Part shown: positions 32,248 to 44,332 of the stretch, in pieces
Layout: every line of letters starts with the position of its first letter
Numbering within the stretch: the first letter of the stretch is position 1
Assembly: GCA_964036195.1 (NCBI GenBank)
Contig: OZ038451.1
Coordinates: forward strand, 19,666,318 to 19,730,317
DNA: 64,000 nt
Reading direction: 5' to 3'
Source: Sphaerolaimus hirsutus
Lineage: Eukaryota > Nematoda > Chromadorea > Monhysterida > Sphaerolaimidae
Notes under the pieces: generated by a model
The model's input: the letters and a program-made list of their open reading frames with translations, nothing else
Told to the model about the DNA's origin: nothing
Database searches by the model: none
Made by a program: the position numbers and the translations under genes

Positions 32248-32631
32248 GTAGGTAGGTAGGTAGGTAGGTAGGTAGGTAGGTAGGTAGGTAGGTAGGTAGG
32301 TAGGTAGGTAGGTAGGTAGGTAGGTAGGTAGGTAGGTAGGTAGGTAGGTAGGTAGGTAGGTAGGTAGGTAGGTAGGTAGGTAGGTAGGTAGGTAGGTAGG
32401 TAGGTAGGTAGGTAGGTAGGTAGGTAGGTAGGTAGGTAGGTAGGTAGGTAGGTAGGTAGGTAGGTAGGTAGGTAGGTAGGTAGGTAGGTAGGTAGGTAGG
32501 TAGGTAGGTAGGTAGGTAGGTAGGTAGGTAGGTAGGTAGGTAGGTAGGTAGGTAGGTAGGTAGGTAGGTAGGTAGGTAGGTAGGTAGGTAGGTAGGTAGG
32601 TAGGTAGGTAGGTAGGTAGGTAGGTAGGTAG
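32248..32631. repeat. Perfect (GTAG)n microsatellite, ~96 units
   Basis: 384 bp of uninterrupted GTAG/TAGG tetranucleotide. Minus-strand frames read as an endless PTYL repeat, which is an artefact. Confidence 0.98.
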
Positions 32632-32655
32632 ATTTAGGGTCACATGTTATGTCGG

Positions 32656-32955
32656 GTCGCATTTTACTCAGTCACATTTTACGCCCGGTCACATTTTACG
32701 CCCTTTCACATTTTACGCCCGGTCACATTTTACACTGGGTCACATTTTACACTGGGTCACATCTTACGCCCGGTCACATTTTACCCCGGGTCACATTTTA
32801 TGCCGGGGCACATTTTACACCTGGTCACATTTTACGCCCGGTCACATTTTACGCCTGGTCACATTTTATGCCCGGTCACATTTTACGCCCGGTCACATTT
32901 TACGCCCGGTCACATTTTACACCCGGTCACATTTTACACCCGGTCTAATTATACG
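32656..32955. repeat. 17-bp minisatellite GTCACATTTTACGCCCG
   Basis: About 17 tandem units of GTCACATTTTACGCCCG with scattered substitutions. The ATTTTACGCC word also recurs at 25385-25755 and 28455-28580. Confidence 0.93.
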
Positions 32956-33673
<718 letters not shown>

Positions 33674-33934
33674 CTGAAGATTTATTCTGGGGGGGTTCTG
33701 GGTTGTTTGGGGGGTATAGTTAGGCCGAAAAAGGTGACAAATTAAGGAGAATAAAGAAATATGTGAGCGGGAAAATGGAAAAAAGGTGGTATAAATGTAA
33801 GTTTAGCTGGATAATGGAAAATTAGCCAGAAAAATGAAATTAGTATTAAATTAAAACAGCCATGGCAATGGTAAAATTTTACTAGATAGATACGTGGGTG
33901 GGGGGTAACCCCCATCCAACCCCCCCCCCCCTCC

Positions 33935-34204
33935 CTAGTAGAACCCTGATAATACGCAAAAACGTACTGATGGGACGTATGGAGTATTCGACTGCATTGT
34001 CTCATCAGCATATACTTCATTCGCATTGTCATTCTGCAAATACATTTGCAAGGCTTCATTCGCGTCATCGTCATTCTTCTCATAATTTGGCGAGTCTTCA
34101 TTCACATCGTCATTCTGCTCATGATTTGGCAAGGCTAGGCAATGATTCGAATAAAGTTGTACTACTTCGCCGCTGGGCACCACGTAGTTCTGTAATGTAT
34201 TCAA
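33935..34204 (-). CDS. Small acidic Asn/Asp-rich ORF, hypothetical
   Basis: An 89-codon minus-strand frame with an EQNDDVNEDSPNYEKNDDD-type acidic, Asn-rich stretch and varied composition outside it. It lies between two GATA arrays and next to a poly-C tract. No homology is recognised and no start context or splice site supports it. CATTC/GTCATTCT repeats in the DNA could equally explain the open frame. Confidence 0.2.
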   Translation of the reverse strand: MNTLQNYVVPSGEVVQLYSNHCLALPNHEQNDDVNEDSPNYEKNDDDANEALQMYLQNDNANEVYADETMQSNTPYVPSVRFCVLSGFY

Positions 34205-34624
34205 TGTAGAAATAGATAGATAGATGGATACATAGATAGATAGATAGATAGATAGATGGATACATAGATAGATAGGTAGATAGATAGATAGATAGATGAA
34301 TGCACTGGCTTAGCCAGGGGGGTTTGGGGGGGCTGCCCCCCCCTTCCAGGGCGAGACGTGAGTAATGTCAGGAAACATGTTCTGCTGGAATGATTTTGAG
34401 GCCGTTTTTCAAAAATTATGCGCGCAGGCGCGCATTTTTCATCACACAACAAGCTTGTTGTTGAAAATACACTCAGATGTTGATTTGGGGCAGGCCTGAT
34501 ATGCACATCTGCCCGTTACGCACATTTACCCGTTTTTTTCACTTGACACTTTTTCAAGTGATTTCCGGATATGAGTGAACTGAAAAAAGTTCACTTATGT
34601 CATTGCGCAACTTTTTGTAACGAA

Positions 34625-34858
34625 TCTGTGCCTTTGGAAGTACTGATCTGCAATCTGAAGTCACTATTCAAAATTGTGCTTTCAGAAGTACCGATCTGCA
34701 ATCTAAAGTCACTGTTCAAGATTGTGCTTCCAGAAGTACCGATCTGCAATCTAAAGTCACTATTCAAGATTGTGCTTCCAGAAGTACCAATCTGTAATCT
34801 AAAGTCACTGTTCAAGATTGTGCTTCCAGAAGTACCGATCTGCAATCTAATGTCGTCA
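34625..34858. repeat. 47-bp tandem repeat, AAGTACCGATCTGCAATCT
   Basis: Five units of AGAAGTACCGATCTGCAATC-TAAAGTCACTRTTCA-AGATTGTGCTTCC. The AAGTACCGATCT word also occurs singly at 35000-35090 and repeatedly at 62290-62760. Confidence 0.9.
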
Positions 34859-35109
34859 TAAATAAATATCATCACTGCATATGCAAATCGAAATTTCGAT
34901 TTGCAAAAAAAAATTCATTTTACATGTGCAAATCGAAATTTCGATTCGCAATACCCATTTCAGTGCCCATGTGCACTAAATTCAAAAGTTTGTGCTTCTA
35001 AAAGTACGGATCTACTTCTTGTACTTCAAAAAGTACCGATCTGCCTTAAAAATGTGTTTAAAAAAATGTGCTTTTAAAAGTACCGATGTACATGAAACAC
35101 AACAATTTG

Positions 35110-36100
35110 TGCTCGCAGTAAAGGCGAGTGACAGATTTCGGGGGAGGGGGGGCTCGCAGCAAACACTAGTAACGGCGCTTTTCAGGGCTCGCAGTAAAGG
35201 CGGCCACTGACTTTTTCAGAAAGCTTGGCACTGGGCCAATTAGCCAGCGCAAACGCTCGCTCTCACTGTCTGCACTGCAAAATTTGTGTATAAGATGTGT
35301 AATTTGTCGAGACTGAATTTGTCGTTTCACCTTTTATTTGTAACTCCAGCTTCACAACTGAGCCACAGTTACACATTTGACACGCAGACGGCACCGCGTG
35401 GCATGAATTCTGGTCAGCTGCTGTTTGTGGCTGGAAAACGAGACTTCTTCAAAACTACATACTTTTATAATGAAGAGAATTACAAATATTTCCACTGGCA
35501 ATCATATTTGGACAATGAAAACATACCAATCGACAGTGTGGATATGGATAATTGGTCGGACAAAACTGCTGTGGCATGGGAAGCCAATTTCCACTATTTA
35601 GAGTTCAATGGGTTGAATGGCTTTCTAGACAACTACAATGAGATTGTTAAATTACAAGGTGTTTTCCAGTATCGTGAGTTCACACTATGGTAGTTTCCAA
35701 GGTTTCGGAACAGAAGACCAGGCAAACTTGTTGAAATAATTTAGTCATAAAATAACAGTAACATTGCAGTGGCAGGGTTTAAACAGGACCATGGTCCCAG
35801 CACTCAGTAGTGTTTATAGACATATAAAAGTGTATATGTTTACTTAAAAGTCCTGTCCTGTCAAAGTAGAACTCGTTGCTTCTCACGTGTGTTGTGCGTT
35901 ACACAGATCACAAACTGTAGTATTTGTAATGTACCTACATTACCTTTGTACTCAATTTCTGTTGTGGGGGTATTTCGAGGGGGGGGTGGTGATTATTTCC
36001 CCAGCTCGCTCAGACCTGGGGGTATTTCGTGGGGAGAGTGTCAATTCAGGGGGGGGCATAATTCAAGGTTATACGGTACACCTTTTTCTATTTGTTGCAG
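35110..36100 (+). other. Partial family copy: intron flanks of locus 3
   Basis: 35110-35349 matches gene 1 intron 3 (CTCGCAGTAAAGGCG) and 35674-36100 matches gene 1 intron 4. Intron 4 here lacks the 12905-15157 insertion. No exon 1-3 homologue is visible upstream back to gene 2. Confidence 0.6.
35350..35673 (+). pseudogene. Locus 3 exon 4, intact but orphan
   Basis: 324 nt, ~95% identical to gene 1 exon 4, with an open frame and intact CTCCAG acceptor and C|GTGAGT donor. It lacks upstream exons 1-3, and its exon 5 is disrupted, so it is probably non-functional unless used in trans-exon or chimeric transcripts. Confidence 0.7.
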
Positions 36101-36812
36101 GTCCATTGGGTGCAGTATTCAAAAAATGCATCTCCTGGTGGTTTTGACAATATTAGGTACTGTGATCAAAGTATTGAGGAGTGTCCACCAGGGTCTGCTA
36201 GATCACACAATTGAGCTGAGGGCTCCTCACCTCCCTAACTGTGAAAGGTATCTCTTGGTCACCCATTTGGAACTACCTCCAGTGAACTAATGAAAAATTT
36301 TCCAATACACGACAAAACATATGCAAAACCAATATTTTATAAGAAAACCACTGTTTCAACGGTAAAATTCTGTAAAATGCAACTTTTTGTAAAACAACTC
36401 GAGTTTTTATCAAAAAAACTTGAATTTTTACTAAAAAAAACTTGAGTTTTTATCAAAAAAAACTTGAGTTTTTACAAAAAACTCAAGTTTTTTCAAAAAA
36501 CACAGAAATAAAACACAGAAACTCAAGTTTTTTTCATGAAAAAAACTCAAAACACAGATATTCATTTTTGAAAAACTCAAAATACAGAAAGTGTTTTTAT
36601 TTTGAGAACTCACCCATCGTTGCACGTCGGAGCACAGGAGCGCGTCTGCGCAGGGCACCGTGGTCCAGTGCCAGCTGCTGTGCACCCGCGCCATGACCTG
36701 CTTCGCCTTCAGCACCCTCGGCACACTCTGCAGGCTGCACCACGAAATACACAGGGTCATCCTCTACAGCACTCCCAGTGATACTGGAGCAATTTTCTAT
36801 ATGGTACCCTAA
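36101..36812 (+). pseudogene. Locus 3 exon 5, broken by hAT insertion and deletion
   Basis: The exon starts normally (TTGCAG|GTCCATTGGGTGCAGT), then switches to transposon-related sequence (ATGCATCTCCTGGTGG, as at 58006). It resumes at 36623 (CACGTCGGAGCACAGG) after an hAT right end CCCATCGTTG. About 60 nt of exon and the element's left end are missing. The rest of the PAN core is intact to FYMVP and TAA. Confidence 0.75.
36117..36622. mobile_element. Truncated CAACGATGG-family hAT element
   Basis: The right end GAACTCACCCATCGTTG and the AACTCAAGTTTTT/CACAGAAA arm match 14757. The left end is lost, and the right flank CACGTCGG is the host exon sequence. 36127-36290 is open for 54 codons (MHLLVVLTILGTV...) with no family recognised. 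Confidence 0.65.
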
Positions 36813-38035
36813 ATGCCTGGATTTTACAGATATTTTAATGCGAAAATAGAAAATTCAGTGATAGATATTCACACAGTTCAATGTTTTGATTTAGGATTAC
36901 CTTATTTCGTGTGATAGAAGGACACCCTTCTTTTTCATCAACTTTTTACCCGCGCTTGTATTGGAGGTGCCCTTGTATTGGAGACCCTCCCTTCTATTGG
37001 AAGAAATATGGTATCACAATTTTTATACCTCAATACTTTCAGCCCATGTATGAATTGATTGATGCATTTCAGTTATTGTATTTACCATTTCGTCTAAAAT
37101 TAACCCCCTTCAAATAAACCGCCCTTGTCTGAATCAGTGTTATGAATGCATGAATGATGAAAACTGCGATTTGGGCAGTGTGCAAACATAACAAAACGAA
37201 AATGTAAAAAGTTATGCACCATGTATTTCTTTCTAACATCTTGCATTTCACTAGGCATATGTATAAGTTTCTCATGAGGTTTGATAAAAAAGACATCATA
37301 TCCATCCTTGGTCATCATTTATTCCCAAACACAAATAGGTATTTCCAATGACGGAATGAAAATCCGACAATAATTAAATACATGCATGCTCGTTTACTTT
37401 GTCGGGTCTGAGGGACACCCGACGGCTCGCTCGCACACGCAATATGCCTAACGGGATGTTTTCATCAGCGGACACGAGTTGACGTTAGGGCTGTTTCCAA
37501 CATTTTTGAATCAGTTTTGCAACACTGGAGTCACTTAAGTTGTGTGTCAAGAGATCATCTCTCCATGCTTCTACCGTATTACCTCGAATTATCACCCCTT
37601 GAATTACCCCCCTCGAATTAACATTTTTTATGTATTCCAAACATTTCATGTCTAATTTAATTCGTCAATGTCACAACATTTAATTGTAGAAATCGAAAGA
37701 CAGGTCATTGTAATTGTAAGTTATTTGTATGTCCACATAACACATGTATTGGTGCCTTAAAGACAGACTTTAAAGTGGCAACACATTCTACCAGAATTTA
37801 CAAATTTTCATTCTTTAAGCATAGTTTTGCCAGCCTGAAACATGAACAAGTTCTTGCTGCTGAAAAAGTACACCTCAAGGAAAAAAACGCTGGTCCTCAT
37901 GGAATATTTCAATACACATATTACATTCAAATAAGGATATGCCGTTTTTCTGGCTTTTTAAAACCAGGAATATGGTACCACACATAGCTCTTCTATAAAA
38001 GCATATACGATAATGTACATGCGAAAATAATGACT
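36813..38035. other. Gene-poor stretch with element fragments
   Basis: TTCTATTGGAGG-type words at 36905-37015 (as at 20920-21260) and a short CCGTATTACCTCGAATTA fragment near 37575-37620. No gene supported. Confidence 0.4.
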
Positions 38036-38039
38036 TTTA

Positions 38040-38235
38040 TTGTTGGTGCCATTTTGGCGCCCGGCGCCATTGTTTCTGGCGCCCTTTCGCGCCTGGCGCC
38101 ATTTTTTTAGATGGCGCCGTGGCGCCATTGGCGCCTGGCGCCCTTTTTCTCTGGCGCCATCTGGCGGCCGGCGCCATTATTTTGAATGGCGCCATTGGCG
38201 CCTGGCGCCATTTTTTCTGGCGCTTTTCCATCACT
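38040..38235. mobile_element. GGCGCC element remnant (right TIR only)
   Basis: A dense GGCGCCATTTT/GGCGCCTGGCGCC array ending GGCGCTTTTCCATCACTA. The left TIR is absent and no 8-bp duplication is found. Confidence 0.65.
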
Positions 38236-39446
38236 AGTCATGACTCATAAGTAAAACTAAAATATTTATCTGTCGATTTTCTGTGCTCATGGTGTGAGTG
38301 AAAAACACTTAACAGTTATGTATACTTTGAAAAAGGCCAGTACTATTTACAACTCTGCATCTCAGTGTGATAACATGAATTGCATTGTTGTTCATACTAC
38401 ACTGTTAGTTAGATGTGCCAAAAGCAATAAGATGTATCGTCCAAGATGAGGTGCCCTCTATTGTGGGTGCAGAAAATAGTGATGAAACCAATTGTGGGTA
38501 TACCTACAACTGTAAAGTCGGCAGACATTTCACTCTACAAAATCGGAGAGTTAGAATTTGCTCGTGAATAGAGCGAACAACGAAACTTGTGTCCCACGCG
38601 GACGCTAGAAATTGAAAAAGAAAATCATATTAAAAGAAAAATGGACGTTTCGCTGAGTCCGTGCATGCCACGCCCTAGTTATCTACATTTTCAACGTTGC
38701 TCGTAAAGAATTTGATCGTTCAAACTACCGTTTTACCATTCAAACTAGCGTTTTTGTTTTTATTTTATCTTTCATTCGTTGGCTCCATTCCAACAGAAGA
38801 GAACTTGGCAGCCGGCCAAAATTTCGAAATCCGCTAAAAATATGAATAATATAGGCTCACAATAGCTATATAACCATATATATAAACAAAAATAGCGATT
38901 ATGAAGGTGGAAATTGGCAAAGCGACGCAAATTTTAACGATTTTTAGCTAACTTTCAGTTTTCACTCTCATTTGTATAATACGCAACTGGTAACTGGAAT
39001 AAGGGCCAAGTTTTCATACATGACCCGATCTATTCCAATGGTTAAAATATTGCGTCACAATACCTAATGCCGTCATGCACTCTCCACTGGAGGGATTGAC
39101 GCAAATGTTTGTAGGGCGATACGTCTGCCGACTTTAGGTAATATTGCAAGTATGTGAATCCTGGAAATAGAAAACCTCTGTATATTTAGGTGCGGTGCCA
39201 CAGTCGCGTTGCCACTAAACTTTTATTTATCATTTTAAATTTTATGACTTTTTACATGACAATAATTTCGACAGTACACTGTTCCAATAATTTTAGAACA
39301 TACCAAGTTCTTTCTTTCTACAGGGCATCTGAGTTTGTTTTGGCACCCCACCAATTCGATCATCATATCAATTCATCACAACTAGACGCATTGTTCCCCT
39401 ATCTCTATCGCTGGCAAAATTTATCTGGGAAAATTGTATTAGAATA
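38236..39446. other. Intergenic with dispersed repeat copy
   Basis: 38805-39000 (GGCAGCCGGCCAAAATTTCG, ATATAACCATATATA) is related to 48130-48320. 39205-39300 is the paralogous empty site for the element at 40291-41591. No gene recognised. Confidence 0.45.
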
Positions 39447-39877
39447 CCGTATTTTCTCGATATACCCCCCCGTCTCGAAATACCCCCCTCAAAATGGACA
39501 CTATGAAATAATTACCCACCCCCTCGAAATACCCCCCTAATTGTATGTAAAGGGAACATACATGACTAAAGCTGCGGTTTGTGATCCGGGCAATGGAGAA
39601 CAGATGTTTAAAAAACCCCACTGTGTTATGTTAGAACCTTTTTATACCATCTAGGTACATACTTATGTGAGTGTATAGACTCTATTACATGGTGTTTATT
39701 GGTGTATTTTTCGACGTCTGCGTACGTTACAAACAACAAATTTTTACCGGGATTTCAGAAAACTTCTGGCGAAATAATAAGCCCCCCCCCCCTCAAAATA
39801 CCTCCCTCGTTTAACCCCCCTCAAAATTCTCACTCTGAAACAATCACTCCCCCGGGGAGTATTTCGAGGAAATACGG
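39447..39877. mobile_element. CCGTATT element with TA duplication
   Basis: The ends are CCGTATTTTCTCGATATACC and TTTCGAGGAAATACGG, flanked by TA (39445-39446 and 39878-39879). CCCCCTCGAAATACC words and poly-C runs lie inside. Confidence 0.8.
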
Positions 39878-40290
39878 TAGAAACATATTCACGTAGGCGT
39901 TTGAATTTGAGTGAGAAGACTCTTTCGCATCATATCTTTTTGAAGATAGTGTAACATTCGTAACATTCATACTTTTGATAGTTACACTTGACTCTATTTG
40001 AAAATTTTATTGTTGTTTGTGTTGTTTGTATTTTTAAATAAAACTGTTAAGCAACACATAAGAGCTTATTGAATACATATTTAGACTGTGTTGTCCAAAC
40101 ACCTTGAAATATCAAATAAAACTAAAATTCCAGCAGAGATATTTTTTGAGATTTTTTCAAGCATGGGAGATTTTCTCAGAGATTTAATTATATTTTATTT
40201 TTAGAGTGATTTTCTGATATTACACTAACTATATTCTTTCAACATCAGCCATTTTTTTGGAACGCTAGGTGTGGTGCCACTAAACTTTTA

Positions 40291-41591
40291 CCGTATTTCC
40301 TCGAAATACCCCCCCCCTTGAAATACCCCCCCCTCGTTTGACCCCCCCCCCTCTCGAGACCACTATGAAACAATCACCCCCCCCCTCGAAATACCCCCCC
40401 CCCAAATTGAGTGTAAAGAGAACGTACATGACAAATACGGCAGTTTATGTTCTGCGTAGCAGGGTTGGTTTTATAAAAATTCATTTTAGTAAAATTGTAT
40501 AAAAATTTTATTTTATTTTTATTTTATTCTTGTTTCATTTTATTTTATTTTATTTTATTCCCAAAAGTCATTAATAAAATAAAATGACACATTTTACAAA
40601 ATTTTTACAAAAATTGTACAAAAATTTTACAAAAAATCAGAATCATGCATGCAAGGCCAGAAAAATGTTATAATTAGACCTATACATGAAAAACCTGTGA
40701 CAAATTTTTCCCTTACTTTTCAAAAGTTGCATGCAGTATGTATGTCATGCAAAGTGTGAATTGTGTATCCAAATTTTGTGTTTTTGTATTCATAGTATGT
40801 TTTGTATCCAAATCTTATGTTTTTGTATCCAAATGTTCACATAAGATTTGGATTCAACAACAACATAATTTGGATACAAAACATAGATTTAGAAATAAAA
40901 CATAAGATTTGGACACAATTTGCTTGACAATTGATACTTTAATTTTTACATGTCATGACAATTTACACTTTACTTCACATTTGTCATGACAATTGACACT
41001 TTGCATGACATTTTACATGACATTTGACACTTTACAATGCTTGGGACTGCCCCCAGATCCGTGAATAAACAGGTACAAACTCAAGCAATGAGATAAAATT
41101 TTACAAAAAAGATGAATTTTGATACAATTTTACAAAATTACAAATTTTTATACAATTTTACAGAAATTTTTACAAAAATTCGAATTTTTATACAATTTTT
41201 ATTTTTATTCTGAAATTTTCCATTTTATTTTATTTTATTCTTGAATATTCCATTTTATTTTTATTTTATTTTTATTTTTTTCTGAGATTTTGCCAACCCT
41301 GCTGCGTAGTGCAGAACACACGTTAAAACAATGTCGGAATCACGTTAGAACAGTGTTTATACCATCTACGTACTAATATTAGTCTACAGAACCTTATAAA
41401 TGGCACTTTTTGTTGCATTTTTCGACGTCTGCGTACATTTCAGACGACAATTTCGTACTTGGTTTTCAAAAATTTTCTTGTGAAATAATAACCCCCCCCC
41501 CTCGAAATACCCCCCCCTCGTTTAACCCCCCCCCCCTCTTGGGACCACTATGAAACAATCACCCCCCGGAAGGTATTTCGAGGAAATACGG
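40291..41591. mobile_element. CCGTATTTCC element with TA duplication (host)
   Basis: The ends are CCGTATTTCCTCGAAATACC and its complement, flanked by TA (40289-40290 and 41592-41593). The duplicated flank at 39222-39245 (ACTTTTATTTATCATTTT) is empty. It hosts the hAT element at 40460-41301. Confidence 0.87.
40460..41301. mobile_element. hAT-type element, CAGGGTTGG TIR, AAAATAAAAT word
   Basis: The ends are CAGGGTTGGTTTTATAAAAA and GATTTTGCCAACCCTG, with exact 8-bp duplications CTGCGTAG (40452-40459 and 41302-41309). TTTTATTTTATT/TTTTACAAAAATT arms; the middle has TCATGACAATTTACACTT words. Confidence 0.93.
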
Positions 41592-41699
41592 TATTTACCA
41601 TTTTAAATTATATGACTTTTTACATGACAAAAATTTCGACCTTACACCGTTCCTATAATTTTAGAACATCTAGAACCAAGTTCTTTCTTTCTACAGGGC

Positions 41700-41963
41700 G
41701 TTTACTTTACTTTACTTTTACTAAACACATTTACATATACTTTTTGAAACTCGCGTACGCGTATTTTTCGAGTAAACGTAGGTACCTTTTAACAACTTTG
41801 CCGGGATTGGGAGTGAGACTGTCACTGGGACTAAGTGGTCGGGACCCGACCTGGGACGTAGGACAGAATTTCTTTTCTTGTGACCGGGACCGGGATACGG
41901 ACCGCCCCAGTACCGGAAATTCGCTGAATCATCTACCGGGACCACTGTCCCGTTTGAACCCTA
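41700..41963. mobile_element. Fragments of ACGTAA and GGGACC elements
   Basis: 41700-41795 has TTTACTTTACTTTT and ACGCGTATTTTTCGAGTAAA words ending TTTTAACAACTTTG. 41800-41963 is the paralog of 7345-7710 without the MITE insertion, ending CCCGTTTGAACCCTA. Together they form the 5' flank of the third gene. Confidence 0.55.
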
Positions 41964-42043
41964 TAACTAATAAAATGAACTATCTAATACAATTTCCATA
42001 CAACTTACCTAGTCTGCAAACCAAGGCAAGGAAACACTGAAAC

Positions 42044-42463
42044 ATGAAGCAAGTGCACCTGTGCATAATATCCCTGTTAGCATCACACTTCTCATCAAAT
42101 GGTCAGTGTGTGGCTGTTAGCATTTTTCCACATCTACATAGTTGAGCAAAACCAACCATTTAGGCATAGTCATTGACACTGAGTACCCATGTGTGAATTG
42201 GGAGGCAAACGTAAGGAAGGTCATATATTCGCACGGCTTCTGCTGGCTGAGCACCAGCAACTTTGACACCTGGTCCAACCACTACAATGCCAGCGGTGAG
42301 CCAGTTGCGAATTGCTCTGCAAATGGTGTGACCAAACATGGTTGTCTGAACGCTAAATGTGCTCAAATGTGTGCAGGCATCCATCACAGATACTTCAAGG
42401 GGCAGCTGGCTGTGCTGTCGGACCCAGACGTCAGGATGGCAGTGTGGCAAAAATTGGTGGTTG
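42044..42463 (+). CDS. Gene 3 exons 1-3 (signal peptide, two-Cys module)
   Basis: Encodes MKQVHLCIISLLASHFSSN, then the YPCVNW/HGFCWL exon and the IHHRYFKG exon. It differs from gene 1 by only a few substitutions, including Thr to Ser in the signal peptide. All splice sites are conserved. Confidence 0.7.
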
Positions 42464-42951
42464 GTGTTTTAATTTTTACTTTTCTTTTTGTAAACCAGAT
42501 AAATTTTAAAAATAAATAATCAAGACATTCTTTAGTTATAAAAAGTTTTAAGCGGTACTCAAGTAAACTGGTTAAAGTAAAGGTGAAGTTACAGCATAAT
42601 GACAAAAAAGTGTGAAACAACAAATTCAGTCTTTACAAATAGCAAATACACGAGAACGTTTAGAGATATCAATCCGTGAATTGACATGTTTAAAGCACTA
42701 ATTGTTATCCATTAGTTGTCATTATTACTTGTTACTTGTTCAAAAATTATCCAAAAACCTCCAGTACTTCTCTAGGTTTTAATTTTACATAAAGATTTCA
42801 CAATTTGTTGACAACATTTTTCATTGGAATTGTCGACAAATAGTGAAATTCTGCTGTAACCTTTATGTATCAAGAAATGCTGAGCTTTTTGGATTTAGGG
42901 ATTGATATCACTTAGCATTTTTGTGTGGGCGCCAGAGAGCCACAGTCAAGG
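42464..42951 (+). other. Gene 3 intron 3, 5' part
   Basis: Near-identical to 8212-8571 up to ~42825, then diverges where gene 1 carries its hAT element. No exon seen. Confidence 0.5.
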
Positions 42952-42962
42952 TCCTCTAGCAG

Positions 42963-43585
42963 GTGGGAAAAGCATAATCCAAACAGCTCATAATCCAAAC
43001 AGCATAATCCAAACACTTTTGTAGCATAATCCAAACAAAAATGAGGCAAAATCCAAACACTTTTTTGTTCCACCAACTGCAGCATAATCCAAACAAAATT
43101 AGGCAGAATCCAAACAAAAATGAGGAAAATACAAACAAAAATGAGGCAGAATCCAAACACTTTTTTGTTCAACCAACTGCAGCATAATCCAAACAAAATT
43201 AGGCAGAATCCAAACACTTAATTGTACATGTGTGTATCTGTTGCATCACAGGTGGACAACAGGCAAACTTTGACTTTCATGGGACAATGTGATTGTGTGC
43301 TTTGAAGTGACTGACTGACTTCATTAGTTTTCAACTTTTTGAGATTTTTTTGACATGAACTGTTATTGCAATATTGCCATTGATTATGGCTGCAGTTGGT
43401 GTAACAAAAAGTGTTTGGATTCTGCCTCATTTTTGTTTGGATTCTGCCTAATTTTGTTTGGATTATGCTGCAGTTGGTGGCACAAGAAAGTGTTTTGATT
43501 TTGCCTCATTTTTGTTTGGATTTCGCTTCATTTTTGTTTGGATTATGCTGTTTGGATTATGCGCTGTTTGGATTTTGATGCAGAC
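42963..43585. repeat. CATAATCCAAACA word block (possible element)
   Basis: Inverted arrays of GCATAATCCAAACAAAAATG (left) and CATTTTTGTTTGGATTATGC (right) surround a ~200-bp core. TCCTCTAGCAG occurs on both sides (42952-42962 and 43586-43596), consistent with a target duplication, but no convincing TIR is seen. Partial copy at 10330-10440. Confidence 0.6.
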
Positions 43586-44332
43586 TCCTCTAGCAGCCAT
43601 GGCGTTATCTCGCGCTAGAGGGCGCTCGGGTGCCTTTTTGCCCCCAAGTGCCATCCTGAACCGCAGCAGTGCCAAGCGTTGGAGGGTATGCTTCGATTAC
43701 AGCTCGGGCATAAAATTGATTTTTGGGAGTAAAATTTATTACAGGTGAATGGATAAAGATATGGCATTGTAATTTCAGTCAAAGAAAGCGCACATGCAGA
43801 TGTTGCTTGTGTCCAAAGCTCATCAGTTTATTTTAATTGTACTAGAAGTTATGAATTTTGGCGCAAATTGTTTTAATTTTACGCCCTAATTTTAAGCAAC
43901 TTACAGCGCATAATGGAAAAAATTGTGCTAAAATTCATAACTCCCAGTATGATTAAAATAAACTCATGAGCTTTGGACATAAGAAACGTCTGCATCTAAG
44001 CTTTCTTTGACTAAAATAACAATGTTGTATCCAGAGTTGTTAAAAGGTACGTATGTTTACTCAAAAAATACACGTACGCGAGTATGCGGTAAATACGTTT
44101 ACATATACTTTTAGAAAAAGTAACGTACTCACATGTACGCGTACATTTTTGAAGCATACGCGTAAAGAAAATGTATTACTGAGAATGCAATGTGGGACAT
44201 ATTTTTAAGGTGACTACACTCTCAATGTACTCTATTTCCTCGAAACCTCCCCCCCCGGGCTGGGGGTGATTCTTTCATGGTGCAAATTTTGAGGGCGGTT
44301 AAACAATAACGGGTATTTTGAGGGGGGTTATT

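Noticed and set aside
32195..32662. 155-codon minus-strand frame encoding a long PTYL repeat
   Set aside because: It is the translation of a perfect GTAG microsatellite; any frame without a stop would be open.
34625..34858. CRISPR-like regular repeat
   Set aside because: Directly tandem with no unique spacers, in a eukaryotic genome; ordinary minisatellite.
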